DNA from: Dyadobacter psychrophilus
GTDB taxonomy: Bacteria; Bacteroidota; Bacteroidia; Cytophagales; Spirosomataceae
Length of the DNA: 64,000 nt
Direction: 5' to 3'
Assembly: GCF_900167945.1 (NCBI RefSeq)
Contig: NZ_FUZA01000005.1
Span: 62,001-126,000 of the forward strand
In this document: positions 27,370 through 35,268 of the stretch, piece after piece
How the letters are laid out: each line of letters opens with the position of its first letter
Position numbering within the stretch: the stretch's first letter is position 1
The notes under the pieces: model-generated
The model's database searches: none
Told to the model about the DNA's origin: nothing
What the model saw: only the letters and a program-made list of their open reading frames with translations
Position numbers and translations under genes: made by a program

Positions 27370-28614
27370 TTAAAATGTGAAACCAATAGCCATTTTGGAC
27401 GACAGGAAAGGCTTTGAAGCGCCGGTATAATGATAACCGTGCAAGAATTGTTTCCCATAATTGATGGAACCATTAATGTACATTGTTTTAAACAGGCGTT
27501 GCTGATATCCCAGATGCAGTTCTGTTCTAACAGCCTTATAAGTCAGGCTGTTATTGTATTCCGGCGAATAATGGTTGCTTATTTTTGCACTAAAAATTTC
27601 GTAACCGCCCCGTAGTCCCAGGTAGGGCCCTGAAAGGTTGTTTCCACCTTTGCCGCTGCGCATCAGGAACCTTTGCAGGAAGTAGTAGCGGAGTTCAAGC
27701 GCCGCGCCAATACTGAAATATCGGGAATTCAAAGCACCGTTGACGTTCTGGTTGGCAAAATACATATCGGTGCCGCCCTGAATGGAAAGAGGGCTTTGTC
27801 CGAATTGCCGTTCATAGGAAAGTCCGGCCCGCACAACCTGATCACGGAAGCCGATGGCAATGTAAGGCATTTCAATTTTAAGCTGGCCTTTGATCGACTC
27901 GTCGCACATAATAACGTCACAAATCGGATTGGTTGCAGTTTTTTTCCAATCGCCAAATGCAATGCCTATGTTAGCCTGTGTGCTCAAAACAAAGTTTTTT
28001 ACTTTAAAAAAAGCGGGGTTCCCTTCGGAAAAGCTTGAACCTGTGCTCCTCTTTTGGAAAAGTCCCACAGAAAAATCAATGTAGCCGCGGTTTAAAAACC
28101 TGCTTTGAAACCCGTAGAGCAGCCCTAATCTTGTTGTATTGCTGTAATGTTCATCATAAAGACGTTGCTCAAACGACAATCCAAAATATGAACCGCTGAA
28201 ATTGTTTGCATTAAGTCCCTTTTCGATACGCCTGTTCATGTTGTAATACCAGCGCGCTTTCGCATTACCCCAGATACTTACACTTTTCAGATTGAGATGT
28301 TGCAGCTCCTGCGCGAGCCCGCTATTAAACGGGCTGAGCTGCGTATAAACAGATGCTTCCACGGACAATGACGGCAGCAATTTATACTCATAACCAAAAT
28401 TGAAACCCGTCCCCTGTATCTCCGAACCAACCGCCGCAATCTTAAACATTTGCCGCGTAGGCACCTTTGTCATGAACACATTTTCATAACGGTCAATAAA
28501 GCGCTGCTTCACCAGCGTATCGGTCTCTTGGTGGAAGCTTACGGGAATGCTGTCCTGGGCAAAGGCGCGCTGGATAAGGAGTAAAAACAAAAGCAGGGTG
28601 AGGGCTTTTTTCAT
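27370..28614 (-). CDS. Outer-membrane beta-barrel protein, paralogue 2 of the sigma operon
   Basis: A 414-residue protein starting at ATG 28614 (MKKALTLLLFLLLIQRAFAQ); the frame is open seven codons further but the signal peptide decides the start. After a conserved N-terminal segment (ETDTLVKQRFIDRYENVFM) it consists of alternating hydrophobic strands rich in Tyr/Phe/Gly and ends KMAIGFTF, the pattern of an outer-membrane barrel. No named family is recognised. It is a paralogue of the upstream protein; the first ~200 bp are nearly identical in DNA while the rest has diverged. Last gene of the ECF sigma operon. Confidence 0.75.
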   Translation of the reverse strand: MKKALTLLLFLLLIQRAFAQDSIPVSFHQETDTLVKQRFIDRYENVFMTKVPTRQMFKIAAVGSEIQGTGFNFGYEYKLLPSLSVEASVYTQLSPFNSGLAQELQHLNLKSVSIWGNAKARWYYNMNRRIEKGLNANNFSGSYFGLSFEQRLYDEHYSNTTRLGLLYGFQSRFLNRGYIDFSVGLFQKRSTGSSFSEGNPAFFKVKNFVLSTQANIGIAFGDWKKTATNPICDVIMCDESIKGQLKIEMPYIAIGFRDQVVRAGLSYERQFGQSPLSIQGGTDMYFANQNVNGALNSRYFSIGAALELRYYFLQRFLMRSGKGGNNLSGPYLGLRGGYEIFSAKISNHYSPEYNNSLTYKAVRTELHLGYQQRLFKTMYINGSINYGKQFLHGYHYTGASKPFLSSKMAIGFTF

Positions 28615-28683
28615 AGTGAAGGATGTTGAATACAAGGTTTTTAGATCGATTAACGACCCGTTTCACCGTTAGGAATTTCTTTT

Positions 28684-29973
28684 CTATATTGTAAATCCGA
28701 TCGCCAGTTTTGACATTATATATGGTCTTGCAGTGCCGAATGTCCGGTAGGAATAAGGGAATGGGGAGCCTTCGGAAAAAGGGGCCGTTATCAAGAATGG
28801 TTTATTATAAAAAACGGAACCGTCAATGTAAATTCTTTTGAAAAGCCGCTGCTGATAACCGAGCACAACAGCCGTATTCAGCTCGTGAAAGGATTTTTGG
28901 AGTGTAACTTGACCATCGAACGGATATCTTCTTTTGAATCTCGAAAAATCGTAGCCGCCCTTTAATGCGGTATATGGTCCGGAAAGGTTGCCTCCGGTTT
29001 TCCCGTTTCTGATCAGGAACCGTTGCAGAAAATAATAGCGTAATTCGAGACCTGCGCTGGCTGCCAGGAAGCTAATCTTGTAAGAATCCTGCCCCGACTG
29101 GTTATATAAGAAAAAGTTTGTATTCGCCTGAACGGAAACAGGGCTGTTTCCAAGTTTCTTTTCGTAAGCCAAACCAGCATTAATGGTTTGTTTCCCGATG
29201 CCAATGGCCATGTTAGGCATCTCGATTTTGAGCTGATTATGGACAATTTCATCGCAGACAATAACATCGCATAAAGGATTTTTTCCGCTCTTTTTCCAAT
29301 CGCCCAAGGCAATCCCGATCCTTGCCTGACTACCAAGAACATAATTTTTAATGCCAAAAATCGCTGGACTTGACTGAAAATAAGGGTTATTGCCAATGTC
29401 TTTGTGATAGACGCCTAAACTGAAATCAAAAAAACCATTGTTCAGGAAGCGGCTTTGAAAACCATAAAGTAACCCCGGCCAGCCCTGCCTTTTACCACCG
29501 GACATATCCGGCAAGTGCAACTGCTGGTCATAGGAAATGGCCAGGTACGCTCCACTAAAATTGTTTGCGTTCAAACCCTCTCGCATCCGATTATTCATGT
29601 TGTAATACCAGCGCACTTTTGCATTCGCCCAAATGTTGACCTTCTTATGCTGCGAAATGATCAGATCGCGCACAATGCTGACATTGTAGCGGCTCAGCTG
29701 CGCATAAACAGATGCTTCAACAGACAGCGACGGAAACAGCTTATACTCATAACCCAAAACAACACCCGTCCCCTGTATCTCCGAACTAACCGCCGCAATC
29801 TTAAACATTTGCCGCGTAGGCACCTTTGTCATGAACACATTTTCATAACGGTCAATAAAGCGCTGCTTCACCAACGTGTCGGTCTCCTGGTGGAAGCTTA
29901 CGGGAATGCTGTCCTGGGCGAAGGCGCGCTGGATAAGGAGTAAAAACAAAAGCGGCGTGAGGGCTTTTTTCAT
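28684..29973 (-). CDS. Outer-membrane beta-barrel protein, paralogue 1 of the sigma operon
   Basis: A 429-residue protein with signal peptide MKKALTPLLFLLLIQRAFAQ and the same conserved start segment as its neighbour (FMTKVPTRQMFKIAAV). The remainder is strand-rich (LGYEYKLFPSLSVEASVYAQ, LRYYFLQRFL) and ends KLAIGFTI, so an outer-membrane barrel is likely. It follows the DUF4097-like gene by 21 bases and precedes the second paralogue by 69 bases. Function unknown. Confidence 0.75.
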   Translation of the reverse strand: MKKALTPLLFLLLIQRAFAQDSIPVSFHQETDTLVKQRFIDRYENVFMTKVPTRQMFKIAAVSSEIQGTGVVLGYEYKLFPSLSVEASVYAQLSRYNVSIVRDLIISQHKKVNIWANAKVRWYYNMNNRMREGLNANNFSGAYLAISYDQQLHLPDMSGGKRQGWPGLLYGFQSRFLNNGFFDFSLGVYHKDIGNNPYFQSSPAIFGIKNYVLGSQARIGIALGDWKKSGKNPLCDVIVCDEIVHNQLKIEMPNMAIGIGKQTINAGLAYEKKLGNSPVSVQANTNFFLYNQSGQDSYKISFLAASAGLELRYYFLQRFLIRNGKTGGNLSGPYTALKGGYDFSRFKRRYPFDGQVTLQKSFHELNTAVVLGYQQRLFKRIYIDGSVFYNKPFLITAPFSEGSPFPYSYRTFGTARPYIMSKLAIGFTI

Positions 29974-29994
29974 AGCTAATACATTGAATGATAT

Positions 29995-30885
29995 TTACTT
30001 AATCGTGACACGGCCGAACTCGGCGTTGATGTCGACGTTTGCTAGCTGGTTTTTCGAGAAGAATGCTTCCTTAAAATCAGTGGTGTTGCGCTTCCATTTG
30101 AAACCATTCGGGAGCTTCATATTTGCGTAGGCGCTTTGAATGGTGTAATCGAAATTCTGCCAGTTTTTGGTCTGTAATGTAACCTCTGCCTTCCGGGACT
30201 TGATAGCCAGACTCGTCAGCCCGCTGGTGGGGAAAAGCTCGATATCTCCATAAAGCGCATCGACCTTGATAACGCCGGCGATGCTTTGCAGGGACACCTT
30301 CGTATGGTCACTTGTAAAGGTGAAAATTCCTGAGATCTCATTCACTTTCAGCTCTCCGAATGACGTCTGCATTTGACCTTTTCCTTTAATTTCAGCCAGG
30401 GTTGTTATGCAAAAATCGGCTTTCAACTGCAAGCTGTTCGTTAGTCCCTTCAATGTGATGGTGCCAAATGAGTTTTTCAGATTCACTGCGCAGGATGCAG
30501 GTAAATGAATTTTGTAACGGGCTCTGAGGTTGGAGACAGGTTTGCTTTCACCATCTTTCAGCACAATGTAGTTGCGCAGGAAATAATCTTTGCCATTACG
30601 GTCGGCTATATACTGAACCTTCGAAAGGTCATTTGCAGCAGTGTTCTTATCCGGATGCCTCGCAGACAGTTCCATCACAATCGATATCTCCGATTTGTCC
30701 CAGGTTGTCAGTTCAATGTCAGCTTTTTCCGCGTTGATATGCAACGTGCGTATAGCAGGCGCCGCTATATTTTTTTCCACAACTTTAGTCGCGACCTGCA
30801 AAACGCCCTGAGCTTTGACGACGCCCATGTTGGCGGCCGCAAGCATAGCGAGCAGTAGTAATTTGAGATAAAAAGCTCGTTTCAT
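29995..30885 (-). CDS. DUF4097-like secreted beta-helix protein
   Basis: A 296-residue protein with a signal peptide ending VVKAQ. Regular short strands repeat through the protein (INAEKADIELTTWDKSEISI, NSFGTITLKGL, TSFGELKVNEISG, YGDIELFPTSGL, AEFGRVTIK), the pattern of DUF4097/adhesin-head-like proteins that are often encoded beside sigma/anti-sigma pairs. It lies 10 bases after the anti-sigma-like gene. Location is probably periplasmic or cell surface. Function unknown. Confidence 0.75.
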   Translation of the reverse strand: MKRAFYLKLLLLAMLAAANMGVVKAQGVLQVATKVVEKNIAAPAIRTLHINAEKADIELTTWDKSEISIVMELSARHPDKNTAANDLSKVQYIADRNGKDYFLRNYIVLKDGESKPVSNLRARYKIHLPASCAVNLKNSFGTITLKGLTNSLQLKADFCITTLAEIKGKGQMQTSFGELKVNEISGIFTFTSDHTKVSLQSIAGVIKVDALYGDIELFPTSGLTSLAIKSRKAEVTLQTKNWQNFDYTIQSAYANMKLPNGFKWKRNTTDFKEAFFSKNQLANVDINAEFGRVTIK

Positions 30886-30895
30886 GTCTTAGGAA

Positions 30896-31480
30896 TTATA
30901 TCATTTTGGCCATTTCGTTCAATAATTCGGCCTTTTGTTGTTCAATGTTTGCAAACTGGCGCACCAGGTCGGGTTCGGCATTGTACTCGCCTATGGCTTG
31001 CTGCAATCGAGTAGCTGCGCTGACCAATTCCTCGTACTCGTTCTGTAATTGCTTATAGTCGCTGCTGGCGCAAATCAAGGTTTCCGTTTCGCAGTATGCT
31101 TTGAGTTTTTCATATTGCCGGTCTGTCACCTGGTCTGCTTTGGTTTGCAGTCGTTTATCAACTGTTTCCTGGGTAAAAGCAATTTGTTTTCCTGATTTTT
31201 TACCTACAAACCACACCCCTGCAACGCCTATCAGCAATATTACTGCGGCGGCATACTGCCAGAAATAAGCCATTCTGTTTACAGCAGGACCTTTCGCGAT
31301 CAGATCCCACAATTTTTCGTCCGGCTCATATTCCGGCAGGGATTGCGTTGCCGATTTTAAGGGTAACTCATTCATTTCCTGGTTTATGGAAGTCCATACG
31401 CCGTCGCCCGGTGAGTAATGTGGAAGTTTGGTGAGAGCGTTTTTTAGGATATGCTGGTTCTTTTCCATATTGGCAATCAT
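30896..31480 (-). CDS. Membrane-anchored anti-sigma-factor-like protein
   Basis: A 194-residue protein. The N-terminal ~85 residues form a soluble domain with two similar segments (LPHYSPGDGVWTSINQEM and LPEYEPDEKLWDLIAKG), then one membrane helix YAAAVILLIGVAGVWFVG near 95, then a predicted coiled-coil periplasmic part. This fits an anti-sigma factor of the Bacteroidota type, although no zinc-binding motif is present. The start ATG overlaps the sigma stop by four bases (ATGA), which fixes the start and implies coupled translation. Confidence 0.7.
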   Translation of the reverse strand: MIANMEKNQHILKNALTKLPHYSPGDGVWTSINQEMNELPLKSATQSLPEYEPDEKLWDLIAKGPAVNRMAYFWQYAAAVILLIGVAGVWFVGKKSGKQIAFTQETVDKRLQTKADQVTDRQYEKLKAYCETETLICASSDYKQLQNEYEELVSAATRLQQAIGEYNAEPDLVRQFANIEQQKAELLNEMAKMI

Positions 31481-31986
31481 TTTGGTAAAAGCATGCTACG
31501 CAGCTTTCTTTTGGCATGAAACAGTTGTGATTTGGACGTTCCTTCCGAAATGCTGAGCATCACGGCGATTTCTTTATGCGTGTAACCTTCCACTTGTGCC
31601 AGCACGAAAATGGTGCGGAAACCGTCGGGCAGAGAAAGGACAGCAGTTTCCAGATGCGCGGTATTAATCTCTATTTCGTTCCAATCAATGATTTCACCTG
31701 TATACTCATCCAGATCCTGCCAGACCACAATCCTTTTCTTCTTGGTAGATTTTCTGATAACGATCTGCTTGATCCACGCCCCAAGCGCCGAGTCGCCGCG
31801 GAACTGGCTCAAATGTTTGAAAACGTCCATAAATGCATCCTGCAACACATCATTGGCATCATCAAAATCTCCCGTGATGCGGTAAGCAAGCGTATACATC
31901 GCTTTTTTGTAGCGATCATACAATTGCCGTTGGGCAATCCGGTCATGTAAAAGGCATCCTGAAATAAGCTCGGCCTCAGATGTCAT
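31477..31986 (-). CDS. ECF-type RNA polymerase sigma factor
   Basis: A 169-residue sigma-70 family protein with only regions 2 and 4. Region 2 is YDRYKKAMYTLAYRITGD with DDANDVLQDAFMDVFKHL at about 40-60; region 4 is LPDGFRTIFVLAQVEGYTHK and EIAVMLSISEGTSKSQLFHA with a helix-turn-helix near 135-160. It heads a five-gene minus-strand operon: sigma, anti-sigma, DUF4097-like, and two barrels. This suggests an envelope-responsive regulon that may control its own operon. Confidence 0.92.
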   Translation of the reverse strand: MTSEAELISGCLLHDRIAQRQLYDRYKKAMYTLAYRITGDFDDANDVLQDAFMDVFKHLSQFRGDSALGAWIKQIVIRKSTKKKRIVVWQDLDEYTGEIIDWNEIEINTAHLETAVLSLPDGFRTIFVLAQVEGYTHKEIAVMLSISEGTSKSQLFHAKRKLRSMLLPK

Positions 31987-32203
31987 GCATTGTTTTTTAA
32001 TGTATTCAACTCAAAGAGGCCGCAAGAAGGGGAAAAGGTTGTATGGGAAATGGAAAATTATTAAAAAATATAGGCTACACCTATAACGTTTCTGCCGAGC
32101 TTGTTTTCCATGGAAATCCTTGAAATATTCGCGTTCAGGATTAACAGAATTTACACACTTAAAATAATGAAGACCGATGATTGAAATTTTTGCAGTAACC
32201 AGG
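31987..32203. other. Intergenic region upstream of the sigma operon
   Basis: No gene is seen. It holds a short inverted repeat TATAGG-ctaca-CCTATA at 32069-32085, about 85 bases before the sigma start, that could be an operator. The rest is A/T-rich without a clear consensus promoter. Confidence 0.3.
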
Positions 32204-32210
32204 GATTTGA

Positions 32211-32303
32211 CACAAAAAAAGGGAGCTCCGTTAAGAACTCCCTAAACTTACCTGGTTACGTTTCCACGAAGGAAAGAGGCTTGACCAGGCCTACGTGTTG
32301 CAA
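32211..32303 (-). ncRNA. Candidate structured small RNA next to the Abi_2/HEPN gene
   Basis: On the minus strand about 90 bases fold into two elements. The first is a hairpin with an outer 6-bp stem (32284-32289 with 32251-32256) and an inner 5-bp stem (32271-32275 with 32261-32265). The second is a terminator hairpin (32221-32228 with 32235-32242) followed by seven T. No minus-strand gene lies to the right for 5 kb, so the terminator needs its own transcript. One stem pair is G-U on the minus strand but C-A on the plus strand, which favours the minus orientation. A plus-strand leader RNA for the HEPN gene remains possible. I do not recognise a named RNA family. Confidence 0.4.
32214..32242 (-). 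terminator. Orphan intrinsic terminator
   Basis: An 8-bp stem with a 6-base loop and a T7 tail, read on the minus strand. It has no upstream protein gene on that strand and therefore supports the small RNA. Confidence 0.6.
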
Positions 32304-32319
32304 ACAAAATACCTTTTGT
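32304..32319. promoter_or_regulatory. Inverted repeat between small RNA and HEPN gene
   Basis: ACAAAA-tacc-TTTTGT is a perfect 6-bp inverted repeat, 19 bases before the HEPN start codon. On the minus strand it covers the likely -10 zone of the small RNA (TATTTTGT). It could be an operator or an RNA hairpin over the gene start. Confidence 0.35.
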
Positions 32320-32338
32320 CGAAAGTTCCAAAAATTGC

Positions 32339-33019
32339 ATGAAAAATAATTTAAGAAATAAGTACTTATCCAAACCAAGATATAGCAGATATTTAATAGC
32401 TGGGACGAATGACCACGAACGGGCCGCCAGTCTCTATCATGCAAATATTATTCTTTCAAAAGCATTCCATCCACTAATAAGCCAGTTTGAGGTGATCCTC
32501 CGAAATAGTATTGATTCTGTCTTGATAGAACACTTCATGGATAAGAACTGGATTATCAATGAAAAGCAAGGATTCATGAGTGATCAATCGCTTCGCAAAT
32601 CTAATTTTTACCTACATAAATGTGTGGAAGCTGTTGAAAACAAATCCCGGAAGGCCAGATTGCCCGTAACAAATGCGAAGATAGTCTCTGATCAGACATT
32701 TGGATTTTGGTCTTCAATCTTTGAGCCTGCGCACTACAGATTATTGCAAGGTCAGCCCATAAAAGTATTTAAGTACAAGCCGTCTACCGAGAACCGTGCA
32801 AGCATATACGGTAGGCTGGAAATGATCAGGAATTTTCGAAACAGGGTAAATCATTGCGAACCACTTTGTTTTCATGCAAATTATATAGACTGTACGCAAG
32901 CCCTTGCAGTAAGAATGAATTTGTATGAATTAATTGAGTGGATTGAACCGGAACTGTTGCCATTTTTTAATGAGATTGACAATGTTACAGAAAGCGTGGA
33001 CCAACTATTAGCCGTTTAA
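32339..33019 (+). CDS. Abi_2/AbiD-AbiF-like HEPN protein (putative abortive-infection or toxin RNase)
   Basis: A 226-residue protein with the layout of the Abi_2 family: RYLIAGTNDHERAASLYHAN near 17-36, LSKAFHPLISQFEVILRNSI near 39-58, and the C-terminal HEPN catalytic motif RNRVNHCEP with R167 and H172 (R-x4-H). HEPN proteins of this type are RNases that arrest growth or block phage. No partner antitoxin protein gene lies beside it; instead a structured RNA candidate precedes it. The gene is visibly more A/T-rich than its neighbours, which suggests horizontal transfer. The family call is confident; the toxin role is inference. Confidence 0.75.
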   Translation: MKNNLRNKYLSKPRYSRYLIAGTNDHERAASLYHANIILSKAFHPLISQFEVILRNSIDSVLIEHFMDKNWIINEKQGFMSDQSLRKSNFYLHKCVEAVENKSRKARLPVTNAKIVSDQTFGFWSSIFEPAHYRLLQGQPIKVFKYKPSTENRASIYGRLEMIRNFRNRVNHCEPLCFHANYIDCTQALAVRMNLYELIEWIEPELLPFFNEIDNVTESVDQLLAV

Positions 33020-33131
33020 TGTTTAAAAAATACAAAGCAATGGGCAGTGCCAAATAGAAATACTGGCTTAGTTGCTGCCCTGGCAAGCTTTTGTTCAATA
33101 CAATCCTAATCAACAAACTCAAATCAAACAA

Positions 33132-33551
33132 ATGGATTCGGACTTGAATAAATACCTTGCGGCTCAGGAGCGGGATTATGCGGGGGCGCTGGCGGAGATG
33201 AGGAGCGGCAGGAAGCGGGGGCATTGGATATGGTATGTTTTTCCGCAGATAGCGGGGTTGGGGATGAGCAGCACTTCGGTGCACTATGCGATTGAGGATC
33301 TGGAACAGGCAAGCCGTTATTTTAAACATCCGGTGCTCGGAAAAAGATTGGTAGAAATTGCAGCTGCAATATTGGCTGTTGAGGGCAAAACGGCCAACGA
33401 GATCATGGGTTCTCCGGATGATTTAAAGTTGCGGTCGAGTATGACGCTGTTTAGTATGGTCACGAATGGGGATCCGGTATTTCAGGAGGTTTTGAATAAA
33501 TATTTCGATGGCAAGCCCGATCAGAAAACCATTGAAATCCTCAATAAATGA
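33132..33551 (+). CDS. DUF1810 family protein
   Basis: A 139-residue protein starting at ATG 33132 (MDSDLNKYLAAQERDYAGAL); an upstream TTG at 33072 would add an unconvincing tail. The family core is clear: GRKRGHWIWYVFPQIAGLG near 30-48, YFKHPVLGKRL and MGSPDDLKLRSSMTLF near 98-113. DUF1810 is a small helical family of unknown function, sometimes found near ADP-ribose or calpastatin-like annotations. It is six bases upstream of the HDAC-like gene and probably cotranscribed. Confidence 0.88.
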   Translation: MDSDLNKYLAAQERDYAGALAEMRSGRKRGHWIWYVFPQIAGLGMSSTSVHYAIEDLEQASRYFKHPVLGKRLVEIAAAILAVEGKTANEIMGSPDDLKLRSSMTLFSMVTNGDPVFQEVLNKYFDGKPDQKTIEILNK

Positions 33552-33557
33552 CTTTGC

Positions 33558-34463
33558 ATGTTCCCAATCGCATTTGACCCCATATACAAATACCCGGTGC
33601 CGGACGGACATCGTTTCCCGATGGATAAATACGAATTGCTTCCGGTGCAATTGTTACGGGAAGGCATTGCAGAGCCTGCTGATTTTTTTAGCCCCGAACC
33701 CGTTGATATGCAAGCAGTATACGCGGTTCATGACCGTGCCTATGCAGACCGCTTTGTACAGGGAAAGCTGAGTAAGCAGGAAATGAGGCGGATTGGTTTC
33801 ACTCAAACGCCCTTGCTGGCTGAACGCGAGCTGAGGATTACAAACGGAACAGTGCAAGGCGCGTTGAAAGCATTGGATACGGGCATTGCCTTTAACATTG
33901 CCGGCGGAACGCATCATGCCGGCCGGGATTTTGGGGAAGGCTTTTGTATGATCAACGACCAGGCCGTTGCGGCGAAATATCTGCTCGATCACAACAAAGC
34001 GAAACAAGTGCTCATCATTGATCTTGATGTACACCAGGGAAACGGAACGGCCCATATTTTTGCTGATGAGCCGCGCATTTTCACGTTTTCAATGCACGGA
34101 AAAAATAATTATCCTTTCAGAAAGGAAAAAAGTGACCTGGATGTGCCTTTGGATGACCGAACGGACGATAATGCATATCTGCAAATCCTAAAAGACACAC
34201 TTCCCAAATTATTTGAGCAGGTCAGGCCGGACTTCATCTTTTATCAGGCGGGAGTTGACATTCTGCAAACCGACAAAATCGGACGTATGTCCTGCACCGT
34301 GCAAGGCTGCGAGCGTCGGGACGAAATGGTCTTACAAATGGCCAGAAAGCACAATATTCCGGTTCAATGCAGCATGGGCGGCGGCTATTCCTCTCAACTG
34401 AGGACAATCCTGAACGCACACGCAAACACTTACCGTGTAGCTGGTCAAATTTTTCACCTGTGA
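33558..34463 (+). CDS. Histone-deacetylase-family (acetoin-utilisation-like) deacetylase
   Basis: A 301-residue zinc hydrolase of the arginase/deacetylase fold. The active-site His pair is in GGTHHAGRDFGEGFC near 117-131, the zinc Asp and His in DLDVHQGNGTAH near 155-166, and a third zinc ligand region in YQAGVDIL near 233. Bacterial members deacetylate proteins, polyamines or small acetylated compounds; here the substrate is open. No signal peptide. It follows the DUF1810 gene closely. Confidence 0.9.
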   Translation: MFPIAFDPIYKYPVPDGHRFPMDKYELLPVQLLREGIAEPADFFSPEPVDMQAVYAVHDRAYADRFVQGKLSKQEMRRIGFTQTPLLAERELRITNGTVQGALKALDTGIAFNIAGGTHHAGRDFGEGFCMINDQAVAAKYLLDHNKAKQVLIIDLDVHQGNGTAHIFADEPRIFTFSMHGKNNYPFRKEKSDLDVPLDDRTDDNAYLQILKDTLPKLFEQVRPDFIFYQAGVDILQTDKIGRMSCTVQGCERRDEMVLQMARKHNIPVQCSMGGGYSSQLRTILNAHANTYRVAGQIFHL

Positions 34464-34570
34464 CTTTTTCGGGACAGAAATTGCACGATTGTAAAGTTTT
34501 CTAACCGGAGCCGGCTTTGAAAAACATCAGGCATAATTTTTAAACAGCACCGCGGTGACGAAAAAAAATT

Positions 34571-35260
34571 ATGAAAAAGGAAGATATACATCTCTGGGAT
34601 GTGCAGCGGATCTTGATAGGGGAGGCTCCCGCATCGTTTCTAATTGAGGTGTTCGTGCGAACAGCCCTGATTTACGTAATGCTGCTTATCGCGGTCCGGT
34701 TAATGGGCAAAAGAATGAGCGGCCAGCTAACAATTGCCGAAATGGCGGTTATGCTCACATTAGGTGCGATTGTCTCACCTGCTATGCAGATTCCTAATGT
34801 GGGTTTATTACAAGGAACCCTTATTTTGCTGTTAGCTCTCTTGTTTCAACGCGGCCTCAACTGGCTGGAATTCAGGAGCAGCAAACTGGAAGAGCTCAGC
34901 CACGGGAAAGTGGTAATGCTGGTGAAAAACGGAACGCTCATGCTGCATGAGATGAACCGGGCGAAAATGTCCAGGCAGCAGTTGTTCGCGGTGTTGCGGA
35001 ACGAAGGGATTTTTAACCTGGGCGAGGTTGAGCGGGTTTACCTCGAATCATTCGGTATGTTCAGCGTGTACAAATTTGACCAGGCCAGGCCAGGGCTTTC
35101 CGTGCTTCCGCCTAAGGAAAATTTACCTATCAATGCCCGAAATCAAGCTCCACAGGTTGCGTGCACAAGCTGCGGGCATGTGCAGGATGAAGCAGCGCCG
35201 GAGGATAAATGTCCCGTTTGCGAGGCCAGTGCCTGGTTGCAAGCCACAATATCTATTTAA
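34571..35260 (+). CDS. DUF421 membrane protein with C-terminal zinc ribbon, copy 1
   Basis: A 229-residue protein. Hydrophobic helices occupy about 30-105 (FVRTALIYVMLLIAVRLMGK, IAEMAVMLTLGAIVSPAM, LLQGTLILLLALLFQRGL). The YetF/DUF421 C-terminal domain follows (LEFRSSKLEELSHGKVVMLV, LFAVLRNEGIFNLGEVERVY). The last ~30 residues carry CTSCGH...CPVC, a rubredoxin-like zinc ribbon not normally part of the family. The following gene is a tandem paralogue. Confidence 0.85.
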   Translation: MKKEDIHLWDVQRILIGEAPASFLIEVFVRTALIYVMLLIAVRLMGKRMSGQLTIAEMAVMLTLGAIVSPAMQIPNVGLLQGTLILLLALLFQRGLNWLEFRSSKLEELSHGKVVMLVKNGTLMLHEMNRAKMSRQQLFAVLRNEGIFNLGEVERVYLESFGMFSVYKFDQARPGLSVLPPKENLPINARNQAPQVACTSCGHVQDEAAPEDKCPVCEASAWLQATISI

Positions 35261-35268
35261 AAACTCCT

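Noticed and set aside
32211..32303. Small RNA as an SRP (4.5S) RNA
   Set aside because: It contains ACCAGG-like bases, but the conserved GGAA-loop region and the symmetric loops of the SRP S-domain are absent.
32256..32444. A 62-codon minus-strand frame across the small RNA and HEPN gene start
   Set aside because: It overlaps the start of the HEPN gene and the RNA stems, with no recognisable motif; the structured RNA explains the terminator better.
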